Below, piece by piece: positions 1-7,208 of a stretch of DNA of 20,432 nucleotides. A program made the position numbers and the translations under genes. The stretch spans positions 1 to 20,432 of the forward strand of contig CAMWXM010000016.1 in assembly GCA_947178195.1 (NCBI GenBank), in the 5' to 3' direction. The stretch comes from an uncultured Ruminococcus sp. (GTDB lineage: Bacteria; Bacillota; Clostridia; Oscillospirales; Ruminococcaceae). Below the pieces are notes generated by a model. It saw only the letters and a list, made by a program, of their open reading frames with translations, was not told the origin of the DNA and made no database searches. Position 1 is the stretch's first letter. Each line of letters starts with the position of its first letter.

Positions 1-953
1 GTATTCAGTGAATCCGCAGCTTCCTTTGCAAGCTCAAGAGAAGCCTTTTTATCAAAATTTATTCTTTGCTTTTTAGCGGAAAATTTATCTTTATCATAAA
101 AACGTGCAAAATTAATAATACTTTCCGTATCTGGAACAAGACCGTTAAAGAAATTTCCGGTTATAAATACGATTCCCAGCTGTTTACAGATAATATGCTC
201 ATAAACTCTCCTATGAAGCATATTGCATTCGCTTATTATCACATCGTAGCCACTAGAGGTAAGAATATCAGCAATATATCTTATAAAATAATCGCTTCCC
301 GCAAAACAGTCGTCCCTTATAAAATATCTTGAATAATCGCCGTTTATGGGAAGAGTTTTATAATTTTCCGTGGTAAATGCCGAAAGCTGGCGAAATTCTG
401 TTCTGCCTTTTTTGGTAGAATTATTTTTAGGCATGATTTTTTTTGCAAGCCTATCTATATATGCGGAAAGCTTAAGCTTATCGAGACTATCCTCTGCGTG
501 ATCGTATATATCGGTATTCAGAGAAGCAATAGCTCCCATATAGCATCTGACACGTTTATGATATTTCTGGTTTTCGTCTGTGCAATAGCGAACAGCGTCC
601 TCATGTCCTGAAAATTTTGATTTATCCCAGAAGCTTCCCAGATTGATTATTTCCTGGGATACTCCAGGATAAGCTGCCTCAAAAACATGTGGAGCAGTTC
701 CGTCCACAACAATAATTTTCTTATCCTCTATTACTACTGCGTCCAGAGAATTTATATCCGACGAACAGCGGTAAATTGATATTTCCGAGTCGCTGAAGCT
801 TGCTGCGATCTTTTTCATAAGAGTCGACTTTCCTGTTCCGGGTCCGCCTTTTAGTATGTAGGTGTAATAGCCCGGTTTGTTTATCTGTGCGATAAATTCA
901 GAACGAAATCCTTCCGGAGATGTTCCTCCTAAAAAATATTCTTGTTTACTCAT
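1..953 (-). CDS. P-loop ATPase of the PRK06851 type (3' end cut by window)
   Basis: The frame is open from the ATG at 953 to the window edge, giving 317 residues without a stop. A good Shine-Dalgarno (GGAGG) lies 5 nt before the ATG. Residues 36-44 are a Walker A motif (GGPGTGKST). They are followed by a CSSD-x-x-SLD block (about 63-71), VVDGTAPHV (82-90) and an EIINLG-x-x-W block (101-109), the arrangement I recall for the uncharacterised PRK06851 ATPase family of Firmicutes. That family usually has two similar nucleotide-binding halves. Here the second half (about residues 205-265) keeps the strand pattern RYFI...YDVIISECN...GIVFITGN but has no GxxGxGK[ST]. The substrate is unknown. It may follow the 67-residue gene upstream on the same strand, although a hairpin lies between them. 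Family assignment is from memory and fairly confident; the function is not known. Confidence 0.8.
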   Translation of the reverse strand, partial: MSKQEYFLGGTSPEGFRSEFIAQINKPGYYTYILKGGPGTGKSTLMKKIAASFSDSEISIYRCSSDINSLDAVVIEDKKIIVVDGTAPHVFEAAYPGVSQEIINLGSFWDKSKFSGHEDAVRYCTDENQKYHKRVRCYMGAIASLNTDIYDHAEDSLDKLKLSAYIDRLAKKIMPKNNSTKKGRTEFRQLSAFTTENYKTLPINGDYSRYFIRDDCFAGSDYFIRYIADILTSSGYDVIISECNMLHRRVYEHIICKQLGIVFITGNFFNGLVPDTESIINFARFYDKDKFSAKKQRINFDKKASLELAKEAADSLN

Positions 954-1062
954 ATTTGCCTCCATATATGAATCTCCACTATAGCCGGCGCTTCGCATTT
1001 GCCTGTAATTTTATTTGCTATAGTACTACATAATATGAAAAATACGGAGGTTTGACACAAAT

Positions 1063-1085
1063 ATACCGCACAAGAAGTGCGGTAT
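1063..1085 (-). terminator. Possible terminator hairpin after the 67-residue gene
   Basis: A perfect 8-bp inverted repeat (ATACCGCA / TGCGGTAT, loop of 7) sits 7 nt beyond the stop codon of the 67-residue minus-strand gene. The following bases on that strand (ATTTGTGT) are only partly U-rich, so termination would be weak or partial. It also lies about 110 nt upstream of the ATPase start, so it could be a leader structure instead. Confidence 0.45.
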
Positions 1086-1092
1086 TAAAATA

Positions 1093-1296
1093 CTATTCAA
1101 TATCCTTACGGACGCTTTCCGGCAGACCAAAATCATAAATATCCTCATAAGATTCATATTCGCTCTCATTCATTACCTCAGAGGGTATAAGTCCTGTACA
1201 GTCATTAGAAGAGCCTGCCTCATTAAACATTATTTCGTCATATACCTGTTGTTTTGTCGGTTTTTTTGATTTAGGAAAATCAGGAATATTTTTCAT
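1093..1296 (-). CDS. Small acidic protein of unknown function (67 aa)
   Basis: The ATG at 1296 is preceded by a purine-rich GGAAAAGAGAT ribosome-binding stretch. The product has a lysine- and proline-rich start (PDFPKSKKPTKQQ) followed by an acidic second half rich in Glu, Asp, Ser and Tyr (NESEYESYEDIYDF). There is no signal peptide, membrane segment or Cys pair; the single Cys is in the phrase SNDCTGLIP. I recognise no domain and assign no function. It lies 75 nt downstream of the CmpB-like gene on the same strand, with an AT-rich gap between, and could be a tail gene of the dapF operon or separate. Reality is supported by the RBS, plausible amino-acid composition and absence of any competing gene on the other strand. 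Confidence 0.65.
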   Translation of the reverse strand: MKNIPDFPKSKKPTKQQVYDEIMFNEAGSSNDCTGLIPSEVMNESEYESYEDIYDFGLPESVRKDIE

Positions 1297-1371
1297 TTTT
1301 ACATCTCTTTTCCGGGTTGAAATTTAAGACATAATAGCCTTAATATATTTTTCTCAAAAAATAAGAAAATA

Positions 1372-1899
1372 TTATTGAAAAAACGAATTAAAAATTAAAT
1401 CCGTAATTATCGCAAGAAAGCATACCGTACCGCAAAGACACACCAGCCAGAGCGGAGCATTTTTATAAAATTTTTTTACCATAGGGTAAGCAAGCTTTAT
1501 AAGTATAACACTCATAGCGCCGAAGGCAAGACTGCTATAAAGAGATATTCTTCCGTCGTAATTGAAATCCCAGCTTTTATAGCTCCACAGGCTTTTGCCG
1601 ATTATCCATTCTATAATGTACGAGCTTATAAATTCCAGAATGGTAGTTATAGCCATACCGCCAAAAAATACGGTAAGAAAACCGTTATGTTTTTTAAAAA
1701 CCGGTATCATTATAAATGAAAATACGCCATAGATAGGCAACACGGGAATATGAAGGTATCCTCTATCGGCGAAGTGTCCCCATAGATAAGAGGTCACAGC
1801 TGTTTCATATATCCAGCCGCATATACCGCAGATTGTAAATAAAGTTGCAGCGGCACAGAATAAACTATATCGCTGCAAAAATAAATTTTTATTTTTCAT
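1372..1899 (-). CDS. CmpB-like (putative ABC transporter type IV, PF06541) membrane protein
   Basis: The 175-residue product has about five hydrophobic segments and the family pattern I associate with PF06541: GWIYE near residue 30, FADRGYLHIPVLPIYG at about 43-58, a central glutamate helix (TILEFISSYIIEWI), then SLWSYKSWDFNYDGRISLYSSLAFG. The family is annotated as a putative ABC-transporter permease, but its activity is not established and no ATPase partner is encoded here. The start codon overlaps the dapL stop by one base (TAATG), so translation is probably coupled to dapL and the two should be made together. Why a membrane protein should be tied to DAP synthesis is not obvious; a transport role for an amino acid or wall precursor is only a guess. 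Confidence 0.82.
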   Translation of the reverse strand: MKNKNLFLQRYSLFCAAATLFTICGICGWIYETAVTSYLWGHFADRGYLHIPVLPIYGVFSFIMIPVFKKHNGFLTVFFGGMAITTILEFISSYIIEWIIGKSLWSYKSWDFNYDGRISLYSSLAFGAMSVILIKLAYPMVKKFYKNAPLWLVCLCGTVCFLAIITDLIFNSFFQ

Positions 1900-3086
1900 T
1901 ATTTTTTAAAAAGCTCTTTGAATCGCTTCATAGCTTCTACCGTATTTTCTCTGTCGCCGAAGGATGTCAGTCTGAACCAGCCAGCACCATTTTTACCGAA
2001 GCCTTCACCCGGAGTTCCAACTACATTTATTTTTTCAAGCAGGTAATCAAAAAATTCCCAGCTACCCATATTATCAGGACATTTGAGCCAGATATAGGGT
2101 GAATTAACTCCGCCGGTATATTTTATGCCAAGCTCGTCCATAGTATTTGCGATAATTTTTGCATTTTCCTTATAGTATGCGATATTTTCTCTTGTCTGCT
2201 TCTGACCCTCTTCAGAAAATACTGCTGCTGCGGCACACTGAACAGGATATGAAACGCCATTAAATTTTGTGGAAAGACGTCTGTACCAAAGCTTGTAAAT
2301 ATTAGTTCCGTCAAGTTCCAGCTCCTTTGGTATAATTGTATATCCGCATCTTGTACCTGTAAATCCCGCTGTTTTTGAAAGTGAGCACATTTCAATTGCA
2401 CAGGTTCTTGCGCCTTCTATTTCCATAATACTTCTTGGAATATCATTTTCTTCTATAAAAGCTTCATAGGCTGCATCGTAAATAATAAGCGAATTATTTT
2501 TATTTGCATTATCAACCCACGCCTTGAGTTGTTCCTTATTAAGACATGCGCCTGTAGGATTATTAGGAGAACAAAGATAAATAATATCAGCCTTAACATT
2601 TTCGTCCGGCATAGCGCAGAAATTATTTTCCTCATTTCCATCAGCATAGAGAATTTTTCTTCCGCTCATAATATTTGAATCCACATAAACAGGATAAACA
2701 GGGTCTGTAACCAGAACTATATTATCCTCCGAAAAAATATCTCCTATATTACCGGCGTCGCTTTTTGCACCGTCATTTACCAATACCTCATCAGCAGATA
2801 TAGTAACGCCGAAGCCCTTATAATAATCTGCGATAGCCTCTCTTAAAAATGCATAACCCTCATAATCAGGATAACCCTTGAATGTCTCTTTTACTCCAAG
2901 CTCGTCGCAGCCTTTTTTCATTTCTTCTACAACAATAGGCGCAAGAGGAAGAGTAACGTCTCCTATACCAAGTCTTATAAGCTTTTTATCAGGATTAGCT
3001 TCAATAAATGCGTTGGTTCTTTTTGCAATATCCGCAAAAAGATAATTAGGCACAAGATTGTCAAAATTTTTATTTACTTTTGTCAT
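1899..3086 (-). CDS. dapL: LL-diaminopimelate aminotransferase
   Basis: The 395-residue product is a fold-type I PLP aminotransferase, cytosolic, of normal DapL length. Visible motifs are RLGIGDVTLPL (38-48), the substrate-loop KGYPDYEGYAFLREAIADYY (70-89), LCSPNNPTGA (171-180), IIYDAAYEAFI (201-211) and the PLP-lysine motif SLSKTAGFTGTRCGY with K238 as the expected Schiff-base lysine. DapL converts tetrahydrodipicolinate directly to LL-diaminopimelate with glutamate as amino donor, bypassing the succinylase and acetylase branches. It is followed in the pathway by the epimerase encoded immediately upstream. AAGGAG lies 8 nt before the ATG. The gap from dapF is 15 nt and the stop overlaps the next start by one base, so the three genes form one operon. 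Confidence 0.95.
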   Translation of the reverse strand: MTKVNKNFDNLVPNYLFADIAKRTNAFIEANPDKKLIRLGIGDVTLPLAPIVVEEMKKGCDELGVKETFKGYPDYEGYAFLREAIADYYKGFGVTISADEVLVNDGAKSDAGNIGDIFSEDNIVLVTDPVYPVYVDSNIMSGRKILYADGNEENNFCAMPDENVKADIIYLCSPNNPTGACLNKEQLKAWVDNANKNNSLIIYDAAYEAFIEENDIPRSIMEIEGARTCAIEMCSLSKTAGFTGTRCGYTIIPKELELDGTNIYKLWYRRLSTKFNGVSYPVQCAAAAVFSEEGQKQTRENIAYYKENAKIIANTMDELGIKYTGGVNSPYIWLKCPDNMGSWEFFDYLLEKINVVGTPGEGFGKNGAGWFRLTSFGDRENTVEAMKRFKELFKK

Positions 3087-3101
3087 TGTTTTTTCTCCTT
3101 A

Positions 3102-3950
3102 TCATTTTATATGACTTACGTCAATATCTCCGTCGAAGATAAGAGCGGCAGGGCCTTTCATAATAACCGTTTCATCGCTTTTATATGTTATTTTCAGATC
3201 GCCGCCTCTCAGATGTACGGTAACTTCTTCATCGTGTTTGCAGAATCCGTTTAAAACAGACGCAACTACGCTTGCGCATGCTCCAGTACCGCAGGCAAAG
3301 GTTTCGCCGCTTCCTCTTTCCCATACTCTCATTTTCAGATTATGAGAATCAATTACTTCAATAAATTCAGTATTTATCCTGTCAGGGAAAAGCTGATGAT
3401 TTTCAAAGGACGGTCCGATTTTTTCAAGATCAAGAATATCCACATTATCCGTATAAACAACAGCATGAGGATTTCCCATAGATACGCAAGTTATTTTATA
3501 CTCGCTACCGTCAACCATAACCGGTTCTGAAATAAATCTTTCCTTCTGAGATATAACGGGAATATCTTTAGGTATCAGAATAGCCTTGCCCATATCCACC
3601 GTTACAAATTCGACCTTTCCGTTTTCAGGATAAAGGGTAAGATATTTTATACCAGAATTTGTTTCAAGGGTAATTTCAGTTTTATCGGTCATACCTTTAT
3701 CATATACGTATTTTCCTATGCAGCGTGTAGCGTTTCCGCACATCATCGCTTCAGAGCCATCAGCATTAAATATCCTCATTTTAAAATCTGCTTTTTCAGA
3801 TGGCATAATAAGCACCAGTCCGTCCGAACCTATGCCGGTACGACGGTCACTTACATATATAGATACCTTTTCAGGGTTTTCAACTTTTTCTTCAAAACAG
3901 TTTACATATATGTAATCGTTGCTTATTCCATGCATTTTTGTAAATTTCAT
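3102..3950 (-). CDS. dapF: Diaminopimelate epimerase
   Basis: The 282-residue protein converts LL-DAP to meso-DAP, the precursor of lysine and of the peptidoglycan cross-link, by a two-base cysteine mechanism. The first catalytic cysteine is in MMCGNATRC (C71) and the second in GSGETFACGTGAC (C220). The start KFTKMHGISNDYIYVN and the block VSMGNPHAVVY (156-165) are typical. The first motif has Ala where many homologues have Gly (CGNGxR); this does not touch the catalytic residue. The start is well supported by AAGGAG ending 10 nt before the ATG. As first gene of the dapF-dapL-CmpB operon its promoter must lie in 3951-4173, a stretch occupied mostly by an inverted-repeat element. Confidence 0.95.
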   Translation of the reverse strand: MKFTKMHGISNDYIYVNCFEEKVENPEKVSIYVSDRRTGIGSDGLVLIMPSEKADFKMRIFNADGSEAMMCGNATRCIGKYVYDKGMTDKTEITLETNSGIKYLTLYPENGKVEFVTVDMGKAILIPKDIPVISQKERFISEPVMVDGSEYKITCVSMGNPHAVVYTDNVDILDLEKIGPSFENHQLFPDRINTEFIEVIDSHNLKMRVWERGSGETFACGTGACASVVASVLNGFCKHDEEVTVHLRGGDLKITYKSDETVIMKGPAALIFDGDIDVSHIK

Positions 3951-3997
3951 TATATTTCGCCTCCTTAAATTTCAGACAGCGCCCCACAAGCTGTTAG

Positions 3998-4155
3998 AGC
4001 CTGTTTAGTATTTTTTTATGTGCAGATTTTCGAGCATAATTTTGCTGAGGATAAGGCAAAAATCCGCAGTCAGGCTGTCGCCTTACAAGGATTTTTAACG
4101 CAATCATCGGCAGAATTTGCCGAAAAGACGTGAGAAAAAAGATACTAAACAGGCT
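3998..4155. repeat. MITE-like inverted-repeat element A
   Basis: The ends are perfect 14-nt inverted repeats (AGCCTGTTTAGTAT at 3998-4011 and its complement at 4142-4155), each followed inward by a T-rich run. Internal complementary segments (AAAAATCC at 4058-4065 and GGATTTTT at 4089-4096) allow most of the element to fold back on itself. GTTA flanks both ends and might be a target duplication. No coding frame is credible. It separates the rnpB terminator from dapF, so any dapF promoter must be inside it or in the 47 nt beyond it. Confidence 0.6.
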
Positions 4156-4173
4156 GTTATGCTTTGTGTTATA

Positions 4174-4199
4174 AAGAGGCTGCGAAAAAGCAGCCTCTT
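4174..4199 (-). terminator. rnpB terminator
   Basis: A perfect 10-bp stem (AAGAGGCTGC / GCAGCCTCTT) with a 6-nt loop lies directly after the 3' end of the RNase P RNA. The bases that follow on the minus strand (TATAACA) make only a short U tract. Confidence 0.75.
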
Positions 4200-4200
4200 A

Positions 4201-4548
4201 CTGTGACCGGACCGATAAGCCGGGTTCTGTCGTGTACGGCAATTTATCTAGGCTTACAGTCGCCCATAAGCTCAAGCCGCCATTACTTTTATGCCCATCG
4301 AGCAAATGTCAGCATAAAAGTACCAATAGGCGTTGCATCGGATAGGGTTTACATGGCAATACAGTCTCCTGCATTCCGGTGAGCTCTTACCTCGCCTTTC
4401 CACCCTTACTTCCAAAGGAAGCGGTATATTTCTGTTGCACTTGCCCTGAAGTCGCCTTCGGCTGACGTTATCAGTTATCCTGCTCTATGATGCCCGGACT
4501 TTCCTCGTAAACTTTATCGTTTCCGCTGCCGTATAGTCCACTCACATA
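4201..4548 (-). ncRNA. rnpB: RNase P RNA, bacterial class A
   Basis: On the minus strand this is the catalytic RNA of ribonuclease P, which matures tRNA 5' ends. Recognisable conserved parts are GAGGAAAGTCCGGGC (complement near 4496-4510), the AGGGTGGAAAGGCG region, GAGAC-like and AGCTCACCGG segments, and the near-terminal ACAGAACCCGGCTTAT containing the P4 return strand. The two ends pair as helix P1: UGUGAGUGGACU at the 5' end with GGUCCGGUCACA at the 3' end, 11 of 12 positions pairing with wobbles. About 347 nt is normal for a class A RNA. A consensus promoter precedes it and a hairpin terminator follows. End positions are accurate to a few bases. Confidence 0.96.
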
Positions 4549-4551
4549 TTT

Positions 4552-4580
4552 ATTTTAATATATTTTTTTCAATTTGTCAA
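4552..4580 (-). promoter_or_regulatory. Sigma-A promoter of rnpB
   Basis: On the minus strand TTGACA (4575-4580) is separated by exactly 17 nt from TAAAAT (4552-4557). The -10 box ends a few nucleotides before the predicted 5' end of the RNA, as expected for a stable RNA without a leader. Confidence 0.88.
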
Positions 4581-4603
4581 TCATAAAGTTGAAAAGTTAA
4601 GAA

Positions 4604-4771
4604 TTAAGGGCAGCTCTAAAACCTATGTAGTTTAGATGTGCTGCGAATTTTGTTGGCAGGTTGCACAAAATTTTCGCAGGCATACTGGCGTATTTCAAGA
4701 AAATTTTGGGCAACATGACGACAAAAAGCGTATTGCAGATAAATGGCAGAGATTTTTATAGGTGTCCTTAA
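4604..4771. repeat. MITE-like inverted-repeat element B
   Basis: The ends form an imperfect inverted repeat: TTAAGGGCAGCTCTAAAA at 4604-4621 against TTAAGGACACCTATAAAA read from the other end, 15 of 18 positions equal. Inside, CAAAATTTT (4666-4674) and AAAATTTTG (4700-4708) are complementary. The order of internal blocks parallels element A on the other side of rnpB. No plausible gene is present. It fills almost all of the gap between the glycosyltransferase stop and the rnpB promoter. Confidence 0.55.
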
Positions 4772-4791
4772 GGTAATATAGCAGTGATTTT

Positions 4792-5736
4792 TCAATCATT
4801 CAAAAATTTTTCAATTATATATCTTGGTCTGTTTTTAGTTTCACGATAAATTTTACCTATATATTCTCCTATAATGCCGATAGAAAGAAGCTGAAGTCCT
4901 CCTATAGCCCATATTGAAATTACAATAGAAGTCCAGCCGGTAACAGTTCCATCAATAAAATGTCTTATAAGAAAATAAATTATCATAATAATGCTGACTG
5001 AAAAAATTCCAATACCAAGAGCAGTAATAAATCGTATAGGCTTGACCGAAAGAGAGGTTACTCCCTCCATTGCAAAGGAAAGCATTTTTTTAAGCGGATA
5101 TTTTGATTCTCCTGCCATACGCTCATGCCTTTCATAATAAACCACATCAGACTTATATCCTATCATCGGAACAAGTCCTCTTAAAAATAAATTTACTTCT
5201 TTAAAATCAGCCAGAGACTCCAAAGCCCTCTTGCTCATAAGACGGAAATCGGCATGATTATATGTAACCTCAACCCCAAGCCTTGAAAGTATTTTATAGA
5301 AACCCTCTGCGGTATGCTTTTTAAAGAATGTATCGGTATCTCTTGCGCTCCTGACGCCGTAAACAATATCGCATTTTTCATTTATAAATTTATCAGTCAT
5401 GGCATCAATGGCATCAATATCGTCCTGTAAATCGGCGTCAAGGGATATTGCAGCGTCGCAATAGTCTTTTACTTCCATAAGTCCTGCAAGTAGCGCATTC
5501 TGATGCCCCTTATTTCTGGAAAGCTTTATGCCGCTGAAAATCTTATTTTTGTCGTGAAGTCCGCTTATAATATTCCATGTATCGTCCTTTGAACCGTCGT
5601 CTACAAAAACTATACGGCTCAAAGGAGAAATTTTTTTACAGGCAATAAGACTGTTAAGTTTTTCACAAAGCTTTTCTGCTGTTATGTTCAAAACCTCCTG
5701 CTCGTTATAACAGGGAACAACCAGATAAAGTATCAT
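4792..5736 (-). CDS. GT2 glycosyltransferase, polyprenyl-phosphate sugar transferase type
   Basis: The 314-residue protein has an N-terminal GT-A domain of family GT2 and two C-terminal membrane helices (about 237-262 and 270-294). Motifs are VPCYNE (7-12), FVDDGSKDDTW (44-54), SRNKGHQNALLAGL (73-86), the DADLQDD metal-binding motif (100-106), HADFRLMSKR (161-170) and ERMAGESKYPL (205-215). This is the layout of GtrB/DPM1-like enzymes that move a sugar from a nucleotide donor to undecaprenyl phosphate on the cytoplasmic face. The sugar and final acceptor cannot be read from sequence. Its start overlaps the stop of the SGNH hydrolase gene by 4 nt (ATGA), so the two are translationally coupled. 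A role in decorating a wall or membrane glycan is inferred. Confidence 0.9.
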   Translation of the reverse strand: MILYLVVPCYNEQEVLNITAEKLCEKLNSLIACKKISPLSRIVFVDDGSKDDTWNIISGLHDKNKIFSGIKLSRNKGHQNALLAGLMEVKDYCDAAISLDADLQDDIDAIDAMTDKFINEKCDIVYGVRSARDTDTFFKKHTAEGFYKILSRLGVEVTYNHADFRLMSKRALESLADFKEVNLFLRGLVPMIGYKSDVVYYERHERMAGESKYPLKKMLSFAMEGVTSLSVKPIRFITALGIGIFSVSIIMIIYFLIRHFIDGTVTGWTSIVISIWAIGGLQLLSIGIIGEYIGKIYRETKNRPRYIIEKFLND

Positions 5737-6899
5737 TTTTTCCTTCCTTTTTTGTTTTTTATAAGTTTTCTCAATACGGTAAATATAATAAGCAAAAATC
5801 CAAGAATAAGAAATATTTTAGATAAAATATTTTTTCCGCTTTTATTTTCTTCTTTTTTTTCTTTTTCTTCATTTTTCTTTGTTTTTGTTTCTTCATCAGC
5901 TTCCTGAGTACCAGATTCCACATCGGAAGCTTCCGATGAATTTTCAATATTTTCACTCTTTTCAACAGCTTGTATAAGAGCTTCATTTCTCAGATTACCT
6001 ATTGTAAATTCGTCAAGCTCAGCTGACATATATTCAGGAAGCTGAGAATAAAGACCGTGAGGTATCTTATCAAATGAATCCTTAAATATTGAATGATCTC
6101 CGGAAAGTCCAAGAGTCTGAATAATCTCTTCCGCAATAAGCATGTGTCCGAAATAATTCGGATGAATATCAAAATTATCTATATTTGTATATAAATAGGG
6201 TTTTTCGCTGAATTTTAGGTTTATATCAGCAAGTTTCGGAGCATTTTCCTTTATCGCAGTGTTAATAGTACCGATATAAAGAGAAGCAAAGGTTTTTAAA
6301 GGCTTATATATAGTATTCTTTTTTTCATCAGAGGATTCAAAGGGTATATATACAGTCTGCATTACAATTTCCGCATCAGGATTTATCTCTTCTATTTTAT
6401 TTTTTATTTTTTCCATATTCTCTGAAGCAGTAATAGCTGCTGAACCGAATGCGGAAGTATAATTGATAACAAAACTTTGAACAAATTCTGAAGAAATGTT
6501 GAAAAACAATCCTTCCCCTTCCGAATCAGAAATAATGCCTCCGCTCATATCCAGATCGTAAAGAGCATCTTCAAATATGCTCAGCAGATCGTTTCCGCCA
6601 ATAGATATACAAACAATATCGGAATCCTGTATGGAATTTTGTATCTCCTGAGTCTCAAGCTCTTCAAGTTGTTCTTCGGTAGTAAGTCCGTCTTTGGCAA
6701 AATTATTTACTTCAGCGCTGAAATAGCTTTTCAGATAATCACCATAATTCAATTCCTCTTCGGATAATCCATATCCTCTTGTAATACTGTCTCCCAAGAG
6801 GGTTATTTTTTTTATATCTTCTGCGCCTACTGTAAAATTGCTGAAAAAAAATGGGATACAGAGGGTCGCAGAAATCAAAGCTTTAAATATTGGTTTTAT
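5733..6899 (-). CDS. Membrane-anchored SGNH/GDSL hydrolase, apparent non-ATG start
   Basis: The open frame continues upstream to an ATG at 6998, but that ATG has no Shine-Dalgarno. A strong AAAGGAG (6908-6914) is followed at 5 nt by ATT (6902) and at 8 nt by ATA (6899). Starting there gives IKPIFK plus a hydrophobic stretch ending near FTVGA, a typical signal peptide, and a product of about 388 residues. The catalytic domain then shows LLGDSITRGYG (Ser about 38), the GL-T-T block, CISIGGNDLL (about 97-106) and DIHPN with Asp 244 and His 246, the SGNH esterase set. A charged Lys/Glu linker precedes a C-terminal membrane helix and a basic tail, so the enzyme should face outwards. It may remove acyl groups from a surface glycan or lipid; the substrate is unknown. 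It is coupled to the downstream glycosyltransferase. Confidence 0.85.
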   Translation of the reverse strand: MKPIFKALISATLCIPFFFSNFTVGAEDIKKITLLGDSITRGYGLSEEELNYGDYLKSYFSAEVNNFAKDGLTTEEQLEELETQEIQNSIQDSDIVCISIGGNDLLSIFEDALYDLDMSGGIISDSEGEGLFFNISSEFVQSFVINYTSAFGSAAITASENMEKIKNKIEEINPDAEIVMQTVYIPFESSDEKKNTIYKPLKTFASLYIGTINTAIKENAPKLADINLKFSEKPYLYTNIDNFDIHPNYFGHMLIAEEIIQTLGLSGDHSIFKDSFDKIPHGLYSQLPEYMSAELDEFTIGNLRNEALIQAVEKSENIENSSEASDVESGTQEADEETKTKKNEEKEKKEENKSGKNILSKIFLILGFLLIIFTVLRKLIKNKKGRKK

Positions 6900-6914
6900 A
6901 ATATCTGCTCCTTT
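6897..6914 (-). promoter_or_regulatory. Ribosome-binding site that fixes the SGNH hydrolase start
   Basis: AAAGGAG at 6908-6914 is followed by CAGAT, ATT, ATA and AAA. No ATG, GTG or TTG occurs at usable spacing. The 8-nt distance to ATA equals that of dapL and gyrB in this window, so ATA may be a mutated ATG. The ATG at 6998 would add 33 hydrophobic, low-complexity residues ahead of the signal peptide. Confidence 0.65.
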
Positions 6915-7043
6915 CGTGAATTTATATAAAATTACTATTATATTTTGTAAAAAATCATAAAATATAACAGAAACTTCAAACATCTCAAATACGATCATAT
7001 GATATAAGCATTATGCAATGCTGCTATTCAGATTCCTATAAAT

Positions 7044-7072
7044 ATAATATCATAATACGGATAATTTTTCAA
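7044..7072 (-). promoter_or_regulatory. Sigma-A promoter of the SGNH hydrolase-glycosyltransferase operon
   Basis: On the minus strand TTGAAA (7067-7072) is 17 nt from TATTAT (7044-7049). Transcription from about 7037 would leave a leader of roughly 135-140 nt before the inferred start codon. Confidence 0.72.
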
Positions 7073-7179
7073 GAGAAATAATGTGAAATTTTTCTCATAT
7101 TCTGTCCCCAAATTCTTACTATTTCGAGCCTATGAATTATAATTTTTTGTTAAATTTTGTGAATTTTTTTAAAGAATAC

Positions 7180-7208
7180 TTGCACTTTTTTAAAATTTAT
7201 GTTATACT
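7180..7208 (+). promoter_or_regulatory. Sigma-A promoter of dnaA
   Basis: TTGCAC (7180-7185) and TATACT (7203-7208) are separated by 17 nt, about 50 nt before the dnaA start. No DnaA box overlaps it that I can see, so autoregulation by DnaA at this promoter is not evident. Confidence 0.85.

Noticed and set aside
66..332. Plus-strand 88-codon frame
   Set aside because: Antisense to the ATPase, which has motifs and an RBS; this frame has neither.
3951..4200. Lysine riboswitch upstream of the dap operon
   Set aside because: No L-box core is visible; the space is taken by the inverted-repeat element and the rnpB terminator.
4164..4382. Plus-strand frame over rnpB
   Set aside because: The region is the antisense of RNase P RNA with conserved core and paired ends.
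6900..6998. N-terminal extension of the SGNH hydrolase from the ATG at 6998
   Set aside because: No ribosome-binding site, low-complexity hydrophobic residues, and it would sit ahead of a clear signal peptide.
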